64,000 bases of DNA from DASUPK01 sp963695805. GTDB lineage: Bacteria > Actinomycetota > Thermoleophilia > Solirubrobacterales > 70-9. Of this stretch, positions 51,548 to 59,368 are shown in pieces. The notes under the pieces are model-generated. The model was not told the DNA's origin. It was given only the letters and a program-made list of their open reading frames with translations, and searched no databases. A program made the translations under genes and the position numbers. Every line of letters begins with the position of its first letter. The first letter of the stretch is position 1. The stretch is taken from assembly GCA_963695805.1 (NCBI GenBank), contig CAVOHV010000008.1:212602-276601 (forward strand), in the 5' to 3' direction.

Positions 51548-51872
51548 CGAGCGTCGAGGAGGCGGCGACGGACGGCAGCTCCACGCCCGGCACAAGCGCG
51601 GGCACTCGGACCCTGACCCGCACGCCGTCACCCGAGCGGATCACCGCGTGGCGTCGAAGGGGGGCGGGAAGAGCGTGGCGGGCAGCGGCCTCAGCATCTC
51701 CGCCAACGTGCTCGGCCCGCGCGCCCGCGCGCGCTGCGATCCCCGCTGACCACAGTGCCCAGCCAGCGGCCACAGCCTGACCGGCGAGGACCAGGCTGAC
51801 CGCCAGCGCCGGAAGCACCGCCACGAACTCGACGGATGCCTGGCCAGAGCGGTTGATTCCCAGCGGCGGCAT
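51531..51872 (-). CDS. TadE-like pseudopilin/minor pilin protein 1
   Basis: The 113-aa protein begins MPPLGINRSGQASVEFVAVL and continues PALAVSLVLAGQAVAAGWAL, a TadE signature with membrane helix. About 70 residues with a beta pattern follow (RHAVIRSGDGVRVRVRVPAL). It is the first gene of the three-gene cluster ending in the VanY-SLT protein. No tadA, tadB, tadC or prepilin peptidase gene occurs in the window, so the pilus machinery, if any, is elsewhere. The 81 bases upstream, to the end of the next gene, must hold the promoter. Confidence 0.8.
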   Translation of the reverse strand: MPPLGINRSGQASVEFVAVLPALAVSLVLAGQAVAAGWALWSAGIAARAGARAEHVGGDAEAAARHALPAPLRRHAVIRSGDGVRVRVRVPALVPGVELPSVAASSTLDAPAG

Positions 51873-51953
51873 GGCGCCGAAGCTAGGCGCGGCCTCGTGA
51901 CGCGACGCGTCAAAGAAGCGACGAGTCAGCGACGAAGCGTCGGCGTCAGACGC

Positions 51954-52307
51954 TCAGTAGGTGTTGGCGCTGCGCCAGATCAGGAAGATCCCGCCTACGC
52001 AACCCGCCAGCAGGGCGACCCAGAGAAGCACTCCCCCGTTCCAGGAGGAGAACTCGTCATAGGCCACGACGAGGAGCGCGATCCCGCCGACTGCGCCGAA
52101 CAGGCCCGCCTTCTGTGGATCCGAGAGCGTCGCCAGCGTGAGCTGCTGTTCGCGATAGAGCCGGTAGACGAACCACGCGATCGTGGCGAGGAAGATCAGC
52201 GTCAGCGCCGCCATCACCGCGTCGGCGGCGGCGCCGCCGCCGGGCAGGAAGTCGACGACAGCCGCGAGGGCCAGGATGATCACGACGTTCCGGAGCGTCT
52301 GGAGCAC
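51954..52307 (-). CDS. four-helix membrane protein of unknown function
   Basis: From GTG at 52307 the 117-aa protein reads VLQTLRNVVIILALAAVVDF, then ADAVMAALTLIFLATIAWFV, YRLYREQQLTLATLSDPQKA, GLFGAVGGIALLVVAYDEF and GVLLWVALLAGCVGGIFLIW. This gives four clear membrane segments and one charged loop. I do not recognise a family. The frame stays open upstream to 52442, but the extra residues (LENRLTVLSHCGFGCKG) are not hydrophobic-protein-like and lie in AT-richer DNA, so the later start is preferred. It diverges from the HD hydrolase gene. Confidence 0.65.
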   Translation of the reverse strand: MLQTLRNVVIILALAAVVDFLPGGGAAADAVMAALTLIFLATIAWFVYRLYREQQLTLATLSDPQKAGLFGAVGGIALLVVAYDEFSSWNGGVLLWVALLAGCVGGIFLIWRSANTY

Positions 52308-52443
52308 TCCGGCGATTCTAGTTAGAGGCGGCCGCCCCGTGAAAAAGGCGTGCCGAGGAAAATTGCCCTTGCAACCGAACCCGCAATGTGAAAGAACTGT
52401 CAATCGGTTTTCTAGGAATTTGCGGAAATCTGGGGCAGGCAAA

Positions 52444-52481
52444 TTGAGAGTACGAACCTTCGTCGTTAGCGTTTCATCAGA
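52444..52481 (+). promoter_or_regulatory. candidate promoter for a leaderless HD-hydrolase mRNA
   Basis: TTGAGA (52444-52449), a 17-base spacer and TAGCGT (52467-52472, TANNNT) are followed after eight bases by the ATG at 52481. The expected transcription start therefore falls on or next to the start codon. No ribosome-binding site precedes the ATG, which fits leaderless translation, common in actinobacteria. The divergent region 52308-52443 shows no other clear signal. Confidence 0.45.
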
Positions 52482-53071
52482 TGACTGAGGTTTCGACGCC
52501 CCCCGACCCCACCGTGGGCTCCGAGCTGCCAGCCACCGCTCTGCGCTTCGCCCGCCGGGTTCACCTCGGACAGCACCGCAAGCAGACCCACGAGCAGTTC
52601 GTCGAGCACCCGATCGCGGTCGCCGATCTGCTCATAGAGGCCGGGTACGACGGGCCGATGATCTCGGCCGCCTACCTCCACGACGTGGTCGAGCACACGG
52701 ACGTTCAGGTCGACGAGCTCCGCGAGCGCTTCGGGCCCGACGTCGCCGGCCTCGTCGACTGCCTCAGCGAGGATCCAAACATCGAGGGCTACGGCGCGCG
52801 CAAGCGCGCGCTGCGCAAGCGGATCGTGGAGTCCGGAGGAGACCCGGTCGTCATCTACGCGGCGGACCGCGTCGCCAACATGCGCGATTGGCGCAAAGTC
52901 CCCCCGGAGGACCGGGAGGCCATCGGCGAGCGCCTCGGCACCACCCTGCCGGAACGTCTGCAGCTCTGGAGCGAGGACGTCGAGGAGCTCCACCACGCCG
53001 ACCCGGAGACACCCTTCCTGGACGAGATGCAGTCAGAGCTCGCGGCGCTGCGCGCAGAGGCGCGTACCTGA
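52481..53071 (+). CDS. HD-domain hydrolase of the SpoT/MESH1 type
   Basis: The 196-aa protein carries an HD metal site: HLGQHRKQTHEQFVEHPIAV (first His), ISAAYLHDVVEHTDVQVDEL (HD) and VIYAADRVANMRDWRKVPPE (last Asp). The pattern and length match small alarmone hydrolases and related phosphohydrolases. (p)ppGpp hydrolases normally read HDxxED, whereas here it is HDVVEH, so the substrate is uncertain. No synthetase domain is present. A GC-rich inverted repeat (GGGCCC-GATTGG-GGGCCC, 53088-53104) lies 17 bases after the stop and may end the transcript. Confidence 0.85.
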   Translation: MTEVSTPPDPTVGSELPATALRFARRVHLGQHRKQTHEQFVEHPIAVADLLIEAGYDGPMISAAYLHDVVEHTDVQVDELRERFGPDVAGLVDCLSEDPNIEGYGARKRALRKRIVESGGDPVVIYAADRVANMRDWRKVPPEDREAIGERLGTTLPERLQLWSEDVEELHHADPETPFLDEMQSELAALRAEART

Positions 53072-53227
53072 CGAGAACCTGAATCTCGGGCCCGATTGGG
53101 GCCCATCTTCGGCATTTAACGGAGCCAAACCTCTGCCTGAGTCAATATCGTCCCCACCGGAAGGTGCGCCCCTGTCCCGGCTCCCGCTGCCGCGTCCCCT
53201 CTCCTGACCCCAGCTGACCACAGCCAG

Positions 53228-54226
53228 TTTGCGATCGGCTTCGACCGTCGCGACCTCCCCAGGCTCCACGAGCTCTGGGATGAGATCGTGCTGGCCGAGC
53301 AATGGTCCGAGGGCGAGATGACCGCTCGGTTCGAGGCCACCTGGTCGGAGTTGCACGGGGTCGGCTCGGTCGCGACCGGGGGCTGGAGCGGCGCCGCCCT
53401 CGCCGCCCTCGACTTCGCCGGAGTCCGCCGCGAGAAGGTGCTCTGTCCCTCCAACACCTTCATGGCGACGCCCCTCTCGATCGTCCATTCCGGCGCGGAG
53501 CCCGTCTTCGTCGATTGCAACCGGGACGACCTCTGCATGTCGTTCGACGACTTCGAGCGCAAGGCCGAGGAGCACCGGCCGCGCGCCGCGGTGCTGGTCC
53601 ACATCGGCGGGCACATCGCCTTCGACGTCGAGCGGATCGCCGACTACTGTCGCGACCGCGGCATCTTCCTGCTCGAGGACTGCGCGCACGCTCATGGAGC
53701 GCGCTGGGACGATCGGCGGGCCGGGACCTGGGGCGACGCCGGGGCCTACTCCTTCTACGCGACCAAGACGATCTCGACCGGCGAGGGCGGGATGCTCGTC
53801 TCGGCCCGCGAGGAGGTCCTCGAGCATGCGCGCGCCTTCCGCAATTACGGCAAGCCCGACCACCGGGTCGAGGGCCTCAACCTGAGGATGAGCGAGTTCA
53901 CCGCCGCGATCGGCGTGCTGCAGACCGAACGGCTCGACGAGATCGTCGCCCGCAAGAACGCGATCGCTCGGGACCGGCTCGATCCGACTCACCCGGCGCG
54001 GCTCGAGCTGCCCGACGGGATGACCTCCGGCCTCTACAAGTACATCGTCTTCGAGCCGATCGAGCGGTCGACCGGCAAGGTCTACGAGGATCCCTGCCAC
54101 CGGATCATGGGGACCGGCGACGATCTGCCCAACACCGACTGGGTGGCAGAGAACCATTGGTGCGTGCCGCTCTACTACGCGCCGGCGCTGGAGTCGGAGC
54201 AGGTTCCTGCCGAGGAGACCGCGTGA
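53228..54226 (+). CDS. DegT/DnrJ/EryC1-family sugar aminotransferase, start uncertain
   Basis: The PLP enzyme shows TGGWSGAALAALDFAGVRRE, KVLCPSNTFMATPLSIVHSG, LLEDCAHAHGARWDDRRAGT and the Schiff-base Lys in AYSFYATKTISTGEGGMLVS. It continues with FRNYGKPDHRVEGLNLRMSE. Such enzymes aminate keto-sugars on nucleotide carriers. Family-like sequence (FAIGFDRRDLPRLHELWDE) extends upstream to at least 53228, yet no good start codon is in frame there. GTG at 53288 would cut into the conserved part. A base error near 53190 is likely. It is coupled to the SDR gene by a GTGA overlap. Confidence 0.8.
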   Translation, partial: FAIGFDRRDLPRLHELWDEIVLAEQWSEGEMTARFEATWSELHGVGSVATGGWSGAALAALDFAGVRREKVLCPSNTFMATPLSIVHSGAEPVFVDCNRDDLCMSFDDFERKAEEHRPRAAVLVHIGGHIAFDVERIADYCRDRGIFLLEDCAHAHGARWDDRRAGTWGDAGAYSFYATKTISTGEGGMLVSAREEVLEHARAFRNYGKPDHRVEGLNLRMSEFTAAIGVLQTERLDEIVARKNAIARDRLDPTHPARLELPDGMTSGLYKYIVFEPIERSTGKVYEDPCHRIMGTGDDLPNTDWVAENHWCVPLYYAPALESEQVPAEETA

Positions 54227-55554
54227 AGATCTTGGTGACCGGGGGCTCGGGATTCATCGGATCGCATGTCGTGGACAAGCTCGCCGATGCGGGCTTCGAG
54301 CCGCGGATCTACGACCTACTCCCCTCCCTCCACCACGATCCGGGCTCCGTCGACACGGTCGTCGGCGACCTTCTTGACGCCGACGGGCTTCGGAGCGCGA
54401 TGGAGGACTGCGACGCCGTGGTCCACCTCGCCGCCTACGCGGACGTCGGCGTGGTAGCCGAAGAGCCGGTCAGCGCGGAGGAGTGCAACTCCCGCGGCAC
54501 GCTGGCGGTGCTGGAGGCTGCTCGCGCCACCGGCACCCGGGTGATCTACGGCAGCACGATCTGGGTCTACGGCGCCTCGGGGGACGGGGTGATCGACGAG
54601 GAGTCCCCCATCGGGCTGCCGGACCACCTCTACACGGCGAGCAAGCTCGCCGGCGAGATGTACTGCACGTCATACGCAGAGCTCTACGACGTGCCCTGCA
54701 CGATCCTGCGCTTCGGCATCCCTTACGGACCGCGTGCGCGGCCCTCGGCGGTAATCCCGATCTTCGTCTCGAAGGCGGTCAAGGGTGAGCCCCTGACGAT
54801 CGCCGGAGACGGTCAGCAGACCCGGCGCTTCGTCTATGTCGAGGACCTGGCCGATGGAGTCGTCGCCGCCCTCGAGCGGGGGGACGAAGACCGCATCTAC
54901 AACCTCGCCGGCGACGAGACCGTGACGATCCGCGAGCTCGCGGAGGTCGTCTCGGACCTGGTCGGCGACACCGAGATCGTCCACACGCCGGGGCGAAGCG
55001 GCGACTTCGGCGGTGCGGTGGTCTCGAACCAGCGGGCCGCCGAGGAACTCGGCTGGCGGGCCTCCACCCCGCTCCGCGAAGGCGTTCGCCGCTACCTCGC
55101 CTGGCTGGAGCCCGAGCCGGAGCCCGAGCCCGCTCCCGTGGCCGAGCCAGTTGGCGAACCCGGTTGGCCGAGCACATGGATCATCGCCTTGGCGTGCGCC
55201 GCCGGGACGCTGATCCCCTCGATGCTCGCCTTCCGCAGCGACGACTTCGGGACCGGGCAGGCCGCGTATGTCGCGGTCACTTGCCTGATCGCCATTCTGG
55301 CCGCGCTGAGCCTGTTGCCCCTCGGACCCGGCGGTCGTCGCCCCGCCGGCGGCGCGGCGCTCGCGGGATGGCTTCTGGTCGCCTACGTGCTGCTCGAAAC
55401 CGCCCCCTGGACTCGCCACTTCTTCAACCTCGGGGTGCCCCACAAGGGGACCGTGGCTCTCGTCGCGATGGGCCTGGCGATCGCCCTGCTGGTGGCGACC
55501 GCCGCGATGCGATGGCGCGCCGAGGAAGCCGCGGCCACGGATACCGTCAGCTAG
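54223..55554 (+). CDS. NAD-dependent sugar epimerase/dehydratase with a C-terminal four-helix membrane domain
   Basis: Residues 1-295 are an extended SDR: VTGGSGFIGSHVVDKL, VVHLAAYADVGVVAEEPVSA, VIYGSTIWVYGASGDGVIDE, YxxxK at Tyr137-Lys141 (HLYTASKLAGEMYCT), FGIPYGPRARPSAVIPIFVS and TRRFVYVEDLADGVVAALE. An acidic EP-repeat linker (EPEPEPEPAPVAEPVGEPG) leads to four membrane helices (320-337, 346-367, 378-395, 410-429). SDR sugar enzymes are normally soluble, so this would hold the active site at the membrane. GTG at 54223 overlaps the aminotransferase stop, and both probably act on the same sugar. No frameshift or composition break marks the fusion. Confidence 0.88.
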   Translation: MKILVTGGSGFIGSHVVDKLADAGFEPRIYDLLPSLHHDPGSVDTVVGDLLDADGLRSAMEDCDAVVHLAAYADVGVVAEEPVSAEECNSRGTLAVLEAARATGTRVIYGSTIWVYGASGDGVIDEESPIGLPDHLYTASKLAGEMYCTSYAELYDVPCTILRFGIPYGPRARPSAVIPIFVSKAVKGEPLTIAGDGQQTRRFVYVEDLADGVVAALERGDEDRIYNLAGDETVTIRELAEVVSDLVGDTEIVHTPGRSGDFGGAVVSNQRAAEELGWRASTPLREGVRRYLAWLEPEPEPEPAPVAEPVGEPGWPSTWIIALACAAGTLIPSMLAFRSDDFGTGQAAYVAVTCLIAILAALSLLPLGPGGRRPAGGAALAGWLLVAYVLLETAPWTRHFFNLGVPHKGTVALVAMGLAIALLVATAAMRWRAEEAAATDTVS

Positions 55555-56164
55555 CCGTCGCCAAGCCGGCTGTCTCGATCGTCTCGAGGATGGCCGGCAG
55601 CGCGGCGACCGTGCCTCGCCAGCAGTCCGGCCGGCTGTAGTGGTCGGCGTCATGGAGCAGCAGCACGTCGCCGCCGCGCAGGCCCTCCGTCGCCTCGGAC
55701 GCGATCACGTCCGGTGGCCGGGCCGCCCGCCAGTCGTGACCCCAGCGTGACCAGAGCAGCGGCGCGAGCCCGCATGCACTTACCTCGGCGATTCCCGGGT
55801 AGCTGAAGATCCCGTATGGAGGCCGAAAGAGGTCCGGCCGCACCCCCGCCGCCTGCTCGATCGAGGCGATGCCGCGCTCGAGGTCCTCGACGAACGTGCG
55901 CGGGGCGAGGCGGAGCATGTTGCGGTGGCGGTACCCGTGCAGCGCCACGGTATGCCCGGCCGCGACTATCTCGGCAGCGAGGCCGGGCTCCCGTTCGACC
56001 TGCTCGCCGCAGACGAAGAAGATGGCGGAAGCGTTGCCATCCCGGAGCGCCTCCAGCACCGCCGGGGTCCCCTTCGGATGAGGCCCGTCGTCGAAGCTGA
56101 GCGCGACAGCATCGGTGCGGGCGATTCGCCGCGGCAGGCCGAGCAGCTCAGCGACGCTGGGCAC
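55547..56164 (-). CDS. polysaccharide deacetylase (CE4), second copy
   Basis: The 205-aa protein shows VALSFDDGPHPKGTPAVLEA (metal Asp pair), SAIFFVCGEQVEREPGLAAE, HTVALHGYRHRNMLRLAPR (HxxxH), RPDLFRPPYGIFSYPGIAEV and GGDVLLLHDADHYSRPDCWR. All CE4 residues are present. GTG at 56164 is the only clear start. The open frame continues upstream with a signal-like stretch (LLLGAAAAAAAWWSPALAPV) that has no start codon, so some N-terminal residues, possibly a signal peptide, may be missing. It converges on the SDR-membrane gene with an eight-base overlap. Confidence 0.88.
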   Translation of the reverse strand: MPSVAELLGLPRRIARTDAVALSFDDGPHPKGTPAVLEALRDGNASAIFFVCGEQVEREPGLAAEIVAAGHTVALHGYRHRNMLRLAPRTFVEDLERGIASIEQAAGVRPDLFRPPYGIFSYPGIAEVSACGLAPLLWSRWGHDWRAARPPDVIASEATEGLRGGDVLLLHDADHYSRPDCWRGTVAALPAILETIETAGLATAS

Positions 56165-56242
56165 GACCGGTGCGAGCGCCGGTGACCACCAGGCAGCCGC
56201 GGCGGCGGCCGCGCCGAGGAGAAGAGGACGTCGGATGGCAGG

Positions 56243-57142
56243 ATGGTGCCACTCATGGACGGCGAGCTCGCTCTCGGCTTCGTCCTGGCCCTCGCCGCTG
56301 CCTGTTGCTACGAGACCGGCTACGCCCTCCAGGCCGTCGAGGCCAGACGGGCGCCGGCGGAGCGCGCCCTGCGCCCGTCACTGGTTGCGCACCTGGTCCG
56401 CAGGCCGGTCTGGCTCGGGGCGACGGCGCTCTCGCTCGTCGGCTGGCCCCTGCAGATCGCCGCACTCACCGAGGCGCCGCTGACCCTCGTGCAACCGACG
56501 CTCGCCCTCGGTCTGCTTCTCCTGCTGGTGCTCGGGGTGCGCATCCTGGGCGAGCACGTCGGCACACGGGAGATCGTCGCGGTGGCGATGATCATCGCTT
56601 CGGTCGCGGTGTTCGCCTGGGCCGCCCCGCGTGACACCGGCGACGTGGAGCGCGGCGCCGGCCTCGTCGTGGCGCTGTCGATCCTGATCGCCGTCGCCCT
56701 ACTTCCTTACGCGATCGCCCTGGTGAGAGAACGCCGTTACCCGATGCTGCTCCTGGTCGCGAGCGCCGGCGCGGCCGACGGACTGGCGGCCTTCGTCGCC
56801 AAAATCGTCGCGCAGGACGCCTCGGCCGGAGAGCTGGTCGCGGTCGTCCTCTGGGCGGCGCTGGTGGCCGCCGTCGTGATCGTCGGACTGATCAGCGAAT
56901 CGACGGCGCTCCAGAGCTTCGCTGCGACCCGGGTCGCCCCCACGGTGCTCGTGATGCAGATCGTGATCCCGGTGGCGCTCGCGCCCCTCGTCGGTGGTGA
57001 GGGCTGGCGCGGCACGCCGCTCGGCGGCGCGGTGCTGGGCACCGCTCTAGTAACGATCGCCGTGGGCGCCGGCCTGCTGGCGAGCTCCCCCGCCGTCGCG
57101 CAGCTCGCCGTGGGCGAGGCCGAGGATCTCAGACGCGGCTGA
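56243..57142 (+). CDS. DMT-superfamily (EamA/NIPA-like) transporter
   Basis: The 299-aa protein has nine or ten membrane helices with a first segment FVLALAAACCYETGYALQAV and AALTEAPLTLVQPTLALGLL. The second repeat contains GLISESTALQSFAATRVAPT and VLVMQIVIPVALAPLVGGEG. YETGYALQ and APLTLVQPTLA are typical of the DMT proteins of actinobacteria that resemble NIPA magnesium transporters. The substrate cannot be predicted. ATG at 56243 follows GGATGGCAGG, and a second ATG at 56255 is possible. Its last 95 bases overlap the convergent glycosyltransferase gene. Confidence 0.82.
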   Translation: MVPLMDGELALGFVLALAAACCYETGYALQAVEARRAPAERALRPSLVAHLVRRPVWLGATALSLVGWPLQIAALTEAPLTLVQPTLALGLLLLLVLGVRILGEHVGTREIVAVAMIIASVAVFAWAAPRDTGDVERGAGLVVALSILIAVALLPYAIALVRERRYPMLLLVASAGAADGLAAFVAKIVAQDASAGELVAVVLWAALVAAVVIVGLISESTALQSFAATRVAPTVLVMQIVIPVALAPLVGGEGWRGTPLGGAVLGTALVTIAVGAGLLASSPAVAQLAVGEAEDLRRG

Positions 57143-58187
57143 CGGCAGGCGGGCGAAGGAGTCGTCGGGGGCGGGCTTCGCGGCGAGGGCACGCTTCATC
57201 GCGGGACCGAGCTCGGCACGGGAGCGGGCCACGTCCGCCAGTCCGAAGCGGGCAAACGCCTCGTTGTTGACCCGCACGTGCCCCACGCCCCAGCCGTAGG
57301 AGACCACGCCACAGCCACTCATGATCGCCTCGAGCACGGTCAGCCCGGCGGTGGAATGGACGAGCAGATCGGCGGCGGCGAACCAGTCCGGCATCCGGTC
57401 GGTGAAGACCTCCACCACGACGCGCGGCTCGGCGGCGAACTGGTCGGCAAGGGTCCTCCGCAGCTCTTCGTTCCGGCCGCAAAGGCAGATCACGGTCGAG
57501 TCCTCCAGCCTCAGCGCCTCCTCCGCGGCGCCCTCCAGATCGCCCACGGCCCAGCCCCCTCCGGAGATCAGCACCGCAGGCCCCTCCGGAGGCAGACCGA
57601 GCTCGCGGCGCGACTCCCACTGATCGCGCGGCTCGTAGAAGCGGGGGTCGGTGAGGCCGCGGACGGAGGCAATCTCGGCTTGCGGGGGCGATCCGGGCGA
57701 CCTCCTCGGCCGACTCCGGGTGGGTGATCAGATGAAGGTCGACACCGGGGTGCGCCCAGTAGCGGAGCGCCGCGAGGTCGGTGATCGCCGAGACGACCGG
57801 GAGGTCGATCCCTCCCCTGGCTCGAAGATCGCCGAGGACCTCCGTGCTGCCTGGGTACGTGGAGACCACGACGTCGGGTGCCCGCTCGAGCACCGCCCGC
57901 CTGATCGGCCTGGCGGCCAGCCACTGGGTCAGCCTCGCCGCGAACCAGCGAGTCGGCGGCACGTCGGTGATCAGCCTGTAAGACAGGTCGAAGAGCCGGT
58001 TTCCCCACTTGGAATGAAATCGGGAGCTGTCCAGGACGAGCCTCCGCACCAGCGGGTTGACCAGCGCCAGCGAGTCGACGATCTCGACCTCGGCCTGCGG
58101 CTCTTCCCTGAGAATCCCCTCGCCGATCACGCGGGCGGGCAGGTCATGGCCCTCCCCGATGGAGGCACTCAGAATGAGGATCTTCAA
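57047..58187 (-). pseudogene. MGDG-synthase/UgtP-like diacylglycerol glycosyltransferase, one frameshift
   Basis: The N-terminal frame starts at a TTG (58187) overlapping the DUF6328 stop. It reads LKILILSASIGEGHDLPARV, SKWGNRLFDLSYRLITDVPP, APDVVVSTYPGSTEVLGDLR and ALRYWAHPGVDLHLITHPES. A frameshift near 57690 leads to FYEPRDQW-type text. The GT-B nucleotide half follows: LISGGGWAVGDLEGAAEEAL, VFTDRMPDWFAAADLLVHST and AGLTVLEAIMSGCGVVSYGW. GEGH and GGGWGVGD-like motifs mark MGDG synthases and YpfP/UgtP, which glycosylate diacylglycerol. A membrane glycolipid role fits the neighbouring genes. The C-terminal 30 residues overlap the transporter gene and may not be real. Confidence 0.8.
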
Positions 58188-58681
58188 TCGGCGCTCGATG
58201 CACGGGGCGGCAGCTTCTGCCTTCGCCTGATGGGCCCCAGGAACCAGAAACCGATGAAGGCGGCCGCCATGACGATCGTGCTCCACACCGCGGTCGTGGT
58301 CCCGAATACGAAGCTGCTGATCAACGCGATCGCACCGGTCATCGCCACCGCGAGCAGCAGGAGACCCATCAGCGCGAGAGTGTTGGAGAGGGTGACAATG
58401 AACTCCTTCTGCTGGCGCCGGAACAGGATCCGGTGGCCGGCGGTCGGGGCAACCAGCAAGACCGTCGCGAGCGCCACCGTGATCAGGACGCCGAAGTAGA
58501 GCCACTGCTCGAAATCACTGAGCCGGTCGAAGCGCTGGCTGAACGGAACCGTGAGCAGGAACGCGAACAGCACCTGGACCCCCGGCAGCGCAACACGCAG
58601 CTCCTGCAGCAGGTCGGAGAGGTTGCGATCGGCTCGCTCCTCCTCGGTCTCCTCCCTGCCGGTGGCGGGATTCTCGTTCAC
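58184..58681 (-). CDS. DUF6328-family membrane protein
   Basis: The 165-aa protein has an acidic start (TEEERADRNLSDLLQELRVA) and the family core LPGVQVLFAFLLTVPFSQRF. Four membrane helices lie at about 60-80, 103-120, 122-140 and 142-152 (LYFGVLITVALATVLLVAP, LALMGLLLLAVAMTGAIAL, WSTIVMAAAFIGFWFLG). LRVALPGVQVLFAFLL is diagnostic of this actinobacterial family, whose function is not known. The stop overlaps the glycosyltransferase start (TTGA), and the DUF47 stop lies 12 bases upstream, so it sits in the middle of an operon. Confidence 0.85.
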   Translation of the reverse strand: MNENPATGREETEEERADRNLSDLLQELRVALPGVQVLFAFLLTVPFSQRFDRLSDFEQWLYFGVLITVALATVLLVAPTAGHRILFRRQQKEFIVTLSNTLALMGLLLLAVAMTGAIALISSFVFGTTTAVWSTIVMAAAFIGFWFLGPIRRRQKLPPRASSAD

Positions 58682-58692
58682 GCGGAGGCCCG

Positions 58693-59313
58693 TTAGGCGT
58701 GCTTGACGGCGATCGCCTCGATCGTGTGCGCCGCCGTCTCGGTGGAATCGATCGCGCGCTCGAGGAGGCCGAAGATGTCCTTCCAGCGGATCACCACCAT
58801 CGGGTCGATCCCATTCGAGAACAGCGAGGCGAGCGCTTCGCGCCAGACCCGGTCGCCTTCGTTCTCGAGGCGGTGGATCTCGATCCAGTAGCGCTCCAGG
58901 TCCTTGAAACCGCGCAGGTCGGTGAGCAGGCCTGAGACCTGCTCACACGACTGGGCGAGGATGCTCGAGAGCTCGTATGCCTGCTCCATCGGCGCCTCGA
59001 TTGCGAACAGGCCCATGAAGTCGGCGGCCTCTTCGGTGTCGTCGATGATGTCGTCGAGCTGCGTCGCAAGCGCGTAGAGATCGGTGCTCTCCACCCCCTT
59101 CGGGGGCTCGACGTTCAGCCGGCGGACGATCTCCTGCGTGATCCGGTCCCCCTCCTGCTCGGCCTTGAGGATGTCGCGCGCCACACCCCTCTCCTCCGGC
59201 CAGGTGTCGAACATGTGCTCGAGCAGGTTGGCGCCGCGCAGGATGTTGGCGCCCGACTCCGCCAGGAGGTCGAAGTAGGCCGCGTCCCTGCTTGTCACCG
59301 AGCGGAGGGCCAC
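58693..59313 (-). CDS. DUF47/PhoU-like phosphate-transport accessory protein
   Basis: The roughly 206-aa all-helical protein reads RDAAYFDLLAESGANILRGA, GVARDILKAEQEGDRITQEI, YALATQLDDIIDDTEEAADF and HRLENEGDRVWREALASLFS, then RWKDIFGLLERAIDSTETAA and HTIEAIAVKHA. The two E-x-E-G-D-R-x repeats are the metal-binding motifs of PhoU-like DUF47 proteins, which accompany Pit-type phosphate transporters. No pit gene is adjacent. Instead the gene directly follows ppk1, which also fits phosphate homeostasis. Several GTGs could start it (59376, 59313, 59298); 59313 is a compromise. Confidence 0.88.
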   Translation of the reverse strand: MALRSVTSRDAAYFDLLAESGANILRGANLLEHMFDTWPEERGVARDILKAEQEGDRITQEIVRRLNVEPPKGVESTDLYALATQLDDIIDDTEEAADFMGLFAIEAPMEQAYELSSILAQSCEQVSGLLTDLRGFKDLERYWIEIHRLENEGDRVWREALASLFSNGIDPMVVIRWKDIFGLLERAIDSTETAAHTIEAIAVKHA

Positions 59314-59368
59314 CGGTGGCCAAGCTACCAGAGGTCCCCCGACGCGACCACGGACTGCCCGCGGCCGG

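Noticed and set aside
51891..51953. Short GACGCGTC and GACGAGTCAGCGACGAAGCGTCGGCGTCAGAC repeats before the TadE operon as an operator
   Set aside because: The CGxCG-type repeats are imperfect and common in this GC-rich DNA; there is not enough regularity to call a binding site.
53088..53104. GGGCCC inverted repeat as a rho-independent terminator
   Set aside because: Short, self-palindromic and without a U-run; mentioned only with the HD gene.
55090..55170. Repeated GAGCCCGAGCC units as a possible tandem DNA repeat
   Set aside because: They encode the EP-rich linker of the epimerase fusion and are not longer than expected for such a linker.
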